Positions 50,901-62,200 of a stretch of 64,000 bases of DNA are shown piece after piece. This stretch comes from Nipponacmea schrenckii (taxonomy: Eukaryota > Mollusca > Gastropoda > Lottiidae). Location: contig CM060200.1 of assembly GCA_030562195.1 (NCBI GenBank), positions 3,844,001 to 3,908,000 on the forward strand, in the 5' to 3' direction. The notes beneath the pieces are model-generated. The model did not search any database. It was not told where the DNA came from and saw only the letters and a list, made by a program, of their open reading frames with translations. Within the stretch, counting starts at the first letter, position 1. Each line of letters opens with the position of its first letter. A program made the translations under genes and the position numbers.

Positions 50901-52695
50901 ATGTCAATCACAAGATAATAAACCAGTATGTAATATAACTAATGGTTATTGTACAATTGGATGTATAAAAGGATATTATGGTGATGTTTGTAACAAAGGG
51001 TGCACTAATAATTGTTTAGATAAAACATGTAACCAAAACAATGGATTGTGTACAATTGGTTGTATAGATGGTTATAAAGGTAGTTACTGTCAGGATACCT
51101 GTCTAGATAACTGTATTAGTTGTTATAGATATAATAATCAATGTACAAGTTGTAAGACAGGATGGTATGGTAATCAATGTCAAACTAAGTGTAAGAGTAA
51201 TTGTATTATTGGATGTGATCAAGATACAGGAAGATTGTTTAGGTGTGTATGAATACGCATAGAATAAAGTTGCGCTTATTTACATTTGCTTTACAATGTT
51301 GTTAATGAGCAATTTTACCCAGCTTTTTCGACATTGTTTGATATCAAATTATATTATTAGAATAAATATTTTAAAAAGAATTGGTTTACAGATTGACAAT
51401 ATATATTTATTTTCATTTTGTGACATTTTTCTCAATTAAAATAGGAAGGGTTTTTAGTGACAGTGTAAATAGATCCGAATCTTCCTAGGGTGAGGTTATA
51501 TATACTGTAATAAATTACCACTGATTTGTCACGTGATTATAGTATTTCGACTGCACTATAATAGATAGCTAAAAAGATATTGTTAGAAAGTTTGGACTTA
51601 TGTATGCTATTCAATCGTTTGCTATTCACGTATTATACATTTTACTATCATCATACCGAATCAATATCCCCTTTTATACCATCTTAACGTTTGAGCTATA
51701 AACACCAACTGGTCACAGGACAATCCAACCATTAATTACAGTGTTATATATTGGACTAGTAGAACTTTAGGGTGGACTGTATGATACTATCAAGTTTCAA
51801 ACTTAATAAACTACAACTATGCAAGGAATACCGTTTTTTATGATGCCTCTTTTTCATAGTTTTGAAATAAGCAACATATTCCAGCATATATTGCAATTTA
51901 AATTTTAGGAAATTCTGATGGAATATCACCATTAGTTGCTGGTATAATTGGTGCCCTGACTTCCATGGTTATACTATTGATTGTGAATTTTATATTGGTA
52001 TATCGCTGTATGAAAAAAAGGTAACAGTTAATTTTCTCAGATCTACAAAACCATCTAATCATAAGACGACTCGCGAAAGGCTTAGCTGGAACAAATTACC
52101 ATGCTTATCGTCAGATATTCATCTAATCGTTTTAAACAACATTATCTTTATCTTATCAAAAATATAACAATTTTTCGAAAATATTATGGCAAACAATATA
52201 AATACAACGAAAATCTGAAAAAAATAGAAGCTTATGTGACATGTGTACATAATCAATTTTATAAACGCTTTCTTTGCTTGAATCACGGTCACTGGCAAAA
52301 TAATTGTGTTCTTTAAATACAAAATATGTTCAACTTCAAAATAATAATTTCGGAAACAGTCCATACATTTCTGCATGACCCCTTTTATTCTTCAATGAAT
52401 GTCAAGCTCATTTTGATTTTAACACGACTAATAGTTTTGGGGAAAGGAAAGAAGAAGTAAGTAGCAAATATAAAATGCTGCTGCTTGAAATACATTCAAT
52501 TCGCTTGTATTATATTTCAGAAATGAACGAGATCATTCAAGTGAAAGAACAGTAAGATATACCCCTTCAGATGAGACTACCAGACCATCATATGAGAATG
52601 TACAACATGATGTTACCAGGTCTCAAATTGAAGCTGGGCCTTATGAGTCACTTGATAGAACTCTACCTTTGCCAACCTACGAAACTTTAAAATAG
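47984..52695 (+). pseudogene. Gene D: FTP-EGF receptor with ITAM-type tail, frame disrupted
   Basis: Exons align with gene C and P1: 47984-48067, 48419-48628, 48844-49089, 49632-51242, 51909-52020 and 52521-52695. They encode a signal peptide, an F5/8C-like FTP domain in two exons, about 14 EGF-like modules, a membrane segment and a 58-codon tail with YENV and YESLDRTLPLPTYETL (ITAM spacing). Three faults stand out. Exon 1 has two extra bases giving a stop after five codons. The EGF exon has a 7-base loss near 50460 relative to C that shifts the frame. An extra base near 51232 breaks the phase into the membrane exon. The last two exons are intact and their lengths fit. The gene is probably dead or dying. 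Alternative starts and assembly error are possible, although a 7-base loss is an unlikely sequencing mistake. Confidence 0.8.
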
Positions 52696-53712
52696 ATGGT
52701 TATAGTTTGTTTCAAAAACAAATTTGTGTAGAATCGCTTGATAGAACTCTTTTTTCACCTACCAATCTTAATGTACATTTTTTTTCTAAAACTATAATAA
52801 TAGAAATGGTCGTATTTTAGGATACGAGGGATGGTTTTATAAAAACTAACCTCTTGTATTATACTAATAGGTTACCTTCTCATCTAGATTAAACAGGGAC
52901 AGTAAGAGCCGAAAAGACTCCATACGTATTAAAAGTATACTTAGGAGAACTGGTTATTCAAGACTTTCATACCTATTAAAAGTATACTTAGTAACTGGTT
53001 ATTCAAGTATAAATATTTCTTTTAAAATACTTGACAGTAGTTTTAAATAAAAACAAAACTGTAATATGGATAATAGATTTTGGGTTTTAAAATGCATCGA
53101 CATTAAATATAAGTTCTTGAGATTGGTCGATATGTAATTATATTGATCAATTGAATTTACCTGGTGTCATGAAGTAACAGAATCCCTTTAAAATCTTTTA
53201 TATTGTAACTTTGGTTGTAGACCTATATTACTGAAATAAACATTGATATATAAACTGATATATTTTGCTCAAAAGGAAGTTGGAAGTTTGCGATGCCGCC
53301 TACTTCCATGTGATCTTTCTGAATAACCTATTAAAACTGTCTAAATTGAACGTTATTTTGGGTCGAAAAAGCTGGTTGAATGAATTCCGTTAACGTTAAT
53401 TATCCCTGATAATATTTTCTAAAATATGCCTTATACATCCATGTATCAAACTGAATTTGTTTGAAGCGTTTAAAGAAGAAATATATATGTTGTTAATTTA
53501 CCAGTTTCACACAGTTTTGGTGACTATATAATGGACCAATATCACCTACAAACTTACAGAATAAATAAATTTAAGGACGACCCCTTTTCGAAAAAAAAAA
53601 ATCTTTTAATCAAATTGTAAGTGACATTGATGTATAATGGAATATACACCCATTTTAGAATGTTCACTGGAAAAATCAATCTAAACATTTTAACTTTTAA
53701 AAAAATTTCCTA
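52696..53712. other. 3' flank of gene D, duplicated after P1
   Basis: No gene. The sequence parallels 45977-46700 with indels, including the ATACATCCATGTATCAAACTG and ACCAGTTTCACACAGTTTTGG words. It marks the 3' end of the tandem unit that produced P1 and D. AATAAA-type hexamers occur, for example near 53046, but none can be assigned with confidence. Confidence 0.6.
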
Positions 53713-55760
53713 GTCAATCTTAAAGACTTTATATTTATCTGACATTGGTGACCTTACAGATTATATCCATGCTGTTTATATGTCGGTAATAGATGTCATA
53801 TATGTAATATATCACTCTTCAGCTACGAGGTATCTTTTATTATCTATAATAGAAAACCAGCTATGGCTATCTACAAATGACAAATATATGAAATATTTCC
53901 CTTTTCCTTGTTAAGAGCTTCCTTTGATAGAATTTTATATTCTCCGCACGTGATGCACTTTTACAAATCGACATAAACGCTTTGAAACTTTGCAACGAAA
54001 TTGATATTGAAATCAAAACTACTCCATATAATAAAATCAGAATGAGGAAAACCAGCCTTGCGTTAATTTGATTCACAGCTTTAATCATCTCCACAATATC
54101 AAGCTATTACAAACTTCGTCTTTTACATTGGTCATTAACTGCTATAGCTTCATTTGTTGTATCACAATTTGATTGCACTGTACTCTACAGTCGAACAGAA
54201 GCCTCTATACGTTAACAATACGGCTTGCAATATGGATCAGAAAATTAGAACGTAAAACTCCATTCATTTCATTTTTTGTAACATGGACGGTAGAATTTCC
54301 TGTGATGTTTTCACTGTATAATAAAGTTATTTTGATGATCTGGGCATCAACTAGGTATTATCTCGGTTATAGCACGATTGACTAAACAAACTATAGATAA
54401 CTTGTCTTATCGGGTGATGAAAATTATAATGGGTAAAACAAGCCTAGCGTCAATTCAATTCACGGTTTCCATCATCTTCACTATGTTTGCAATAATAAAC
54501 TTCATTAAATAATATGGTCATTGACTGATATAGCCACATTTCTTGATTTGATGTCCTGTACTCTACAGTTAAACAGATAAACGCAGTCAACATTAGCCTA
54601 CGGCTTTTCGTTTAACATTCCTTTTGTGAAACGAATTTGCATATAGCTGACAATGATGAAAGCCACACGTCAACCCTATCAAATGTTATGTATTATATAA
54701 AGCCAAATGACTTTCAAAATCTAAATAAGGTAACTGTGAAATTACTTCCTAAACTGAAGAAATATTCAAAATGACTAAAAAAGGGTCAAAATTCAAAGCT
54801 TGATATTGAATAAATTATTTCTTTTTGTAATTATGTTCAATTTTTATTGCCCAGTTACTATTTTGATTGTGAGAATTGTTAATGTATATCTACACATTTT
54901 ATTTCTAGTGGATATTCTTTTCCATTTTAAAATTTAATAACTTTATTTCAGAGCTATAAGGTTACATATTAATACAGACCCCTTTATCCACAACTGTAAA
55001 TGATTTTTGGGAAATTGTTATGAGCGGATCAACCGTTGTTACTGACTAGGAACCCCGAGCAAAATCAAAGTTCTCAGATCAAAACAGAAGAAATATACCA
55101 CCAAGGTCATAATATTCATGTTGTTTGACAGAGGAATTAAACATGAATTACTTTCTCTTGTTCTGACTGTTCCGGGAATGATGCGCATGTGTAGGGTAAA
55201 TGCTGGAAAGAATCATTCAGCGGCCGGGTACGATCAAGTTTTCAAAAAATTTATTCTTGTTTTATTATGTCCTATATAATTTGTTGGTCATACGTTTTTG
55301 CTTTGTATGTGTCCTTTTATTTAAAATTTTTTGTTCAATAAAAGGGCAAGCCGGTCGCTACTATGCTCATACCCATATGTGTGTTATCATTCGGGGAACA
55401 GGAGGGGGTGTCCAAGAGAATAGACCGTTTATTCTAATTCCTCAACGAATATATTTCTATCCTTGACCTGTTCATTTCTTCGAAAATTAATAAACTACAG
55501 TCTGATAATGTAGATAGAAAAGGAAAAGTGGACTCATGAAATAATTTTCTTTTGAGCTTTCATACAATCATCCTGTTACACCCCCCACACACACTTCATG
55601 GTATTTTATCAAGTTCACAAAGTTACAAGGTTTGGGAAATATTCTGTTAACAAATTTGTTGGTCAGTCTCAGTGGATGCTATGGGACTTGATTTATTCAA
55701 TGTGTAGAGAGCATGTTTATTGTGAAGATATGTTGCCTGTTGGTTTGGATATTTAGGAAG
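53713..55760 (+). pseudogene. Relic of receptor phosphatase domain 2 exons downstream of D
   Basis: Positions 53713-53789 match gene A exon 16 with its donor (TTATATCCATGCTGTTTATA against TTATATCAATGCTGTTTATA). Positions 54952 to about 55071 match exon 17, preceded by TTATTTCAG, but with a loss of about ten bases and stops (TAA after TACAT, later GACTAG). Intron 16 text matches around 53800-53940 and 54660-54830. Introns 17 and 18 match around 55420-55740. The collinear order shows that a phosphatase gene's second half once lay here. No catalytic-domain-1 exon was found. Confidence 0.8.
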
Positions 55761-56282
55761 AAACCTTTAGATTACAATAGAGACAAAATATATCTTAAAC
55801 AGTAACCGGATTTATACTAATTTAATTACATTGATATACCCTAAACAATATCATATATAGAACTATATAACAACCAACAAAACAATGACCTAAATACCTA
55901 ATAAAAATCCTCTTACGTTCATTTTGCTTGAAGGCCATGAAAAGGAATGTATCCATTACTATTTCGTGTCAAGCCCTCCAATAGAAAAATATAACAATGC
56001 GATAACATGGTGAACATCAGAGGTTAATATCTACTAATTCACATAAGGTATAAATTAAGCGAATACATGAGACGACATGGTACAATATTTGGTTACGTAT
56101 AATAAATATGTTTTTCATTACACCATTTCAAGTTGTAAGGCTATGCAAATAGCACAATAAAACCCCTTTTATAATGGATATTATTAATAGATAAACTATC
56201 TTTAGGTTTAACTTCCTTGTACATATCAAATATGACACATCAAATTTCCCTGCATATTACTTTGTAAATATAATGTTCAAAC
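55761..56282 (+). promoter_or_regulatory. 5' flank of gene C, shared with P1 and D
   Basis: Phrases such as TTACTATTTCGTGTC, GACGACATGGTACAAT and TATGCAAATA-C-ATAAAACCCCTTTT recur in the same order before the first exons of P1 (about 41670-41960), D (about 47600-47890) and C. The three genes thus share a duplicated promoter region. Conservation of this order, despite indels, is the only evidence; no specific factor site is claimed. Confidence 0.55.
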
Positions 56283-59200
56283 ATGGATAAACTAGTGACA
56301 GTTTTTAGCACACTGCTGTATATATGTATACTTGTTATCAATATCTTCAATATCACTAAAGGTAAGAAAATGGTTCCTTAGTCAGATAACTAATTTTTGT
56401 TGTCGTGAATTGTTATTTTAATTCAATAGAAAACGTACGATGGTGGCTATACTTCAGATATAACAATAATACTGTCATTTATTACTTCATAGATGCATCA
56501 AATTAAAACCTTTGTAAACCGATAATATATTTTTTGTTTTTTTCTCATCCTCTTGACAAATCTCCCCTGCCTTATACTACTGGTTTGTGAAATGACGCCA
56601 CATATGCCGTACAGGACACCTTAAATCGTTATAATAATAATAAAGAAGACATAATAATTCCAGCAATATCTAACGCATTCGAAATTCATGGCAATAATGG
56701 TGATACCTGATTTCTCATCCATTCTGAAATAGAGAGTTATTTTTAAAGGTGAAGAAAATGTTGCATTCGGTAAAAACACAAACCAGAGTTCAAACTATTC
56801 TGTTAGTATATCATCGTTAGCTGTAGATGGTAACACTAACTGTGAATATATTGCTGGATTTTGTACTCATACCCTCAACTATGGTACCAATTGGTGGTGT
56901 GTTGATTTACAGAGAGATGTAGATTTTCAAAACATACAAATATACAACAGAAATTCACGTGAGTTTTATTGGTTTTTTTAAAAATATATATACAAAATAT
57001 AAATATGTGATGACTTAAAAGGGTCGAAATATGAAATATATTTTTAAATGAGAAACGATTAAATTTTCCTTTTGACTGTGCTTTTTGGAATAAAAGCGAA
57101 AAATATTGTAATGAATTCATGTGTGATAATTATGTCTTTCCGCATTCTTTGGGGTAAACAATCGAGAAATTTTTTTGACGGTACAAGCCAATAGCGAATA
57201 TTTAAATGAATTTTTTAAAGAATTTCTTTTACTTGTACCAATCTTACTATAGCTATTCTCACTTGTTGTAGAGATTATAAGATTATCTTATGTTTATATT
57301 TACAGTGATTTGAATCGATATTTTTATTATTAGTCAAGTCTCCTTTATATAAAGTTATATAGTTTTTTTCATGTATAATGTTTACACTTACAGTTCAAAG
57401 AAGATTACAAGGTTTTGAGATAAGAGTAAGTTCTAATGGAGGATGTAATTATAATGGATATAACCAATCTACAGTTTGTTATAAAGATACTAGTACAACA
57501 TTACAAGATATCTACAATATAAATAGTTGTAATCAATCACCAGTACAGTTTAATGGTAGATATGTATATATTAGTGTAGAAAATCCCAATGGAGGAGACA
57601 AATATCTTACTCTCTGTGAAGTAGAAATATTTGAAAGTAAGTAAATAGTTATTGCCTATATAACATGCTTGGTTGGTTACATGATGGTTCGAATTACAAC
57701 ATGAACTTTTCAAGTAAATACATTGTAACTAGAACTTTACAAACAAGTAAATTCATTTCATTTTTAGGCCCATATATGTGATATATTAAAATAGTGATAG
57801 GCTTAAAAACATTTGATCGACAACAGCATTGTGTTCTACTAGATGAATATATAGCTCTTACTTTAGTCCTAGTTCTACTGTCACAAGGAGTCTTATCACA
57901 AATAATCTAATAGCTATTCATCTTGTTATTTGACACCTTAAAATACATCAACACAACTTAAACAATATAAAGATGTTTTATGTAGGAGAGTTTACTATTA
58001 TATTTTTATATCAATGTCAGATAAATAGGGTTCGTTAATTCGAATCCTTGACTATTTCTATGGACCAAATTGACAAGATACATGATTGAGATAAAAATAA
58101 AGTTTACTAAGAAATAAACATAATTATTAAGATTCATAATCACTGCTTTATATTACTCTCTAGAATGTGGAAGTAATTGTAAACATGGCTGTGATTCTAA
58201 TGGTAAGTGTAATAATTGTATTACTGGTTATTATGGTAATAAATGTGATGAACAGTGTCCTATCAATTGTAATGGTGGATGTGATTCTAATGATATCTGT
58301 AAGAATTGTATTACTGGTTATTATGGTAATAAATGTGAAACAATATGTCCTACAAATTGTAATGGTGGATGTGATTCTAATGGTATCTGTACGAATTGTA
58401 TTACTGGTTATTATGGTAATAAATGTGATGAACAGTGTCCTATCAATTGTAATGGTGGATGTGATTCTAATGGTATCTGTACGAATTGTATTACTGGTTA
58501 TTATGGTAATAAATGTGATACAATATGTCCTACAAATTGTAATGGTGGATGTGATTCTAATGGCATCTGTAACAATTGTATTACTGGTTATTATGGTAAT
58601 AAATGTGATACAATATGTCCTACAAATTGTAATGGTGGATGTGATTCTAATGGTATCTGTAACAATTGTATTACTGGTTTGTATGGTAATAAATGTGATA
58701 CACCATGTCCTACCAATTGTAATGGTGGATGTCAACAAACTGATGGTATGTGTACAGAATGTAAACCAGAATATTGGGGTTATCAATGTAGGAAGTCCTG
58801 TAGAAACTGTAATAACGGATGTCAGAAGAGTAATGGTAACTGTATTGGTGGATGTAAAAAGGGTTACTGGGGTCTGAAATGTAATAACAACTGTAATAAA
58901 TGTTACCAGGGATGTCAACAGGATAACGGATATTGTAATAGTGGTGGATGTATTTCTGGTTATTATGGTGATAAATGCGATGAACAGTGTCCTACCAATT
59001 GTAATGGTGAGTGTACTCAGAATAATGGTGATTGTGAAGAATGTAAAGATGGTTATTGGGATATCAAATGTAAGAAACAATGTCCTACAAATTGTAGACA
59101 ATTTAAATGTGATAAGAACAATGGATATTGTAGTGAATGTAAGAATTATTACTGGGGAGATAAATGTGAAAAGAAATGTTCAGCTAATTGTAAAGATCAT

Positions 59201-62200
59201 ATTTCTACTACTTGTTATAAAACTAATGGTAAATGTTACTCTGGTTGTAAAGATACATGGTATGGTGATCAATGTCAAGATAAATGTAATAATAATTGTA
59301 CGAATGGATGTAGTCAAGATACAGGAAGATGTACAAGTTGTCAAGATGGCTATTATGGAAACGAATGTACCAATGAGTGTCCAAATAGCTGTCCTGGTAA
59401 TTGTGATCAGGATTCTGGACATTGTGAATCATGTAATTCAGGATCATTTGGTAATTATTGTAATGAAACGTGTAGTACAGGATGTTTACCGGCTAAAGAT
59501 CAATCAACTTGTGATAGAGATGGTAGATGTACTGTAGGATGTATTAATGGTAGATATGGTAATGGGTGTGATGGTAAATGTAGTACAGGTTGTAAGAATG
59601 GTACATGTAATAGAAAGGATGGTAGTTGTATCTCTGGTTGTATTTCTGGTAAATCAGGAAGGAATTGTAATGAAGATTGTAGTAACAACTGTACTATATG
59701 TAGCCAGTATGACAATAAGAATTGTTCCCAATGTTACGATGGATATTATGGACAGTCATGTAAACAACCATGTAGTAAAACATGTCAATCACAAGATAAT
59801 AATCCAGTATGTAATATAACTAATGGTTATTGTACTATTGGATGTATAAAAGGATATTATGATGATGTTTGTAATGAAGAGTGTAGTAGTAACTGTTCTG
59901 AGAAGACTTGTCACCAAACTAATGGATTTTGTACCAACGGTTGTGTCGCTGGTAAAGTGGGTGATACATGTTCTGAAGGTAGGTTTATACAGTTTTATTT
60001 GAAAATATATTGTTTACACCTAGAACTTTTGTTAGAATTAAAAGAATGTTATAATCTGACCATAGGATTCTTGCCAGTTTTGACGTAGGACGTTAAAGAA
60101 TAATTACATGCATAATATGCTTAAGTTATAATTGATAGACAGTACATTGGATTATTATTGTCACCAAACTACATCCAAGTTTATGTTTTCTAGATTGTCC
60201 TGGCGGAACTTATGGATTGAGATGTAATTCTACCTGTGGTAATTGTTATAACCAAACTATGTGTCATATTGTAACTGGTACTTGTGGTCTCGTGGGCTGT
60301 CAAGCTGGTTTTCAAGGACCAACTTGTAAAGAAGGTTAAAACTCATTTTTTAGAATTATATTTTAACAGATTAAACCTGTATCTTATTTACCGTGATGGC
60401 AAGAAGATAGAAACTTAAATGTGATTAAAAGAAATAATATTTTGGATATTGTCAAACCTTAGCTAAGAAAAACATTTTCATCAATAGCTCTCAAGAAAAT
60501 CATCTCTTTCTTGGGTCTTTTTCTGTATGCTTCAAAATGACAATATAGTTTGAACATGGCTTTAATATTTTCTGATGTACAGAGATATATACTTTATATT
60601 ACAGTCGTTACAGAAGAAGCTGATAATAATTCCACCATTATAGCAGCTGTTATTGTTAGTTTGGTAGTGATTATTGTAGTTGTCATCGGTCTTGTAATAT
60701 TTGTTATACGACGGTAAATTTTCTTTGTTTTGTGATTTCGCTATGGTTTTGTTTAGGGTATTCATTCACCAGTTGTCAGTTTCAATTTGAAATGGTGCAC
60801 TCGATTATTGTTCGAAAACATTTTATAATGAATTGGTTGAATTGTTTAAATAGACCGCCTGGTGTATCCTGTTCTATTTTAAAACATACACAATAGCTTG
60901 TGACTAACTTAACCAAATACCACTTTTATGTGTGACCGTTTAGTAAAAGTTTGTCTTTTGTATTTTCCTTTTTACAGAAAACGACAGAAAAGTGAGCTGG
61001 AACTAAGTTCAAGACAGGATATTTCTCTTTCAAATACAAAACGATGGTACGAAAATGTCAACCTAATACAGGATAATGAAGATAACCAACCACAAATTTA
61101 CCAGAATATTGAAATTGTTAAACCCACATCGACCAAGAAAATAGATTTACCTGACTTATGGGACTACAGTCAAACCAAAAGAGACCTAATAACAGAGGAA
61201 TATCAGGTTTGTTTAAATATTAATGACAGTAGGATTATTGAATTAGTAAATCTTTCATCTATCAGCTCCACGAACTACATAGGGCTGGACCCAGGAGGTC
61301 TAAAATGTTTGGGTACTTGTTCTTTATTGATAATTGTTATGTCATAATAATGAAACTGAAAAAATCCAGCTAACAGTCTGCTACTCCTGCATTTTCAACC
61401 ATCACTAAAATTTTACTAATATGTGTTTATGTAAACTTAATGCAGAATCAAGAGTACATTGGTGACTTGAATATGTTTCCATTAGTTCTTTAAAGTTGAT
61501 TCAATAGAAAGGATGTTTGATTCAATAAAGGATGTTTGATGCAATAGAAGGATGTTTGATGTACAATCGATGTATATATAAGAGAGTGTCTTGTATTTTA
61601 ATTTCAGAAATTGCCAAAAGGACTGTGTCGACCACATGCCATTTGCTTGAGTGAATTTAATGGACCAAAGAATAGATATAAAAATATCTGTGCTTGTAAG
61701 TTAAACTATCCTTTTGTTTGTAAGTAAATTTAATTTACTGTTGGTCATACGAGTATCCTGGAATTCGTTTTTGGACCGGGCACCGGTCATGGGTTACTGG
61801 AAGCTGGAAGATACATCTAACGCTACTTTGGAGGTGAAAGTAGAACATTTATTCTATATTTTATTGTCCGAAGAGGGAAGGGGGTAGGAAAGGAATATGC
61901 CACTGTTAATATGAATTAAATATTTTCATAGTTGATGATACTAGAGTGAAACTAGAACCAATAGACAATGATACTAATTCAGATTATATCAACGCCTGTT
62001 ATATTACAGTAAGTTATAGCTTATAATATAGGTACTAATTCATATTTTATCAATATCTGTTATATTATTGTATAGTTCTAACTAATAAAGATACTAATTA
62101 GGATTATATTATAAGTAGGCCTACTAGTAAGTTATCGTTTCAACTAATGTTGGTCCTAATTATTATATCGAAGTTTGTTTATATCACTGGTAGTCGGTCG

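Noticed and set aside
58020..58060. GGGTTCG...TTCGAATC words as a tRNA T-arm
   Set aside because: No acceptor stem or anticodon arm can be folded around it. The same words recur near 49465 as part of the duplicated intron.
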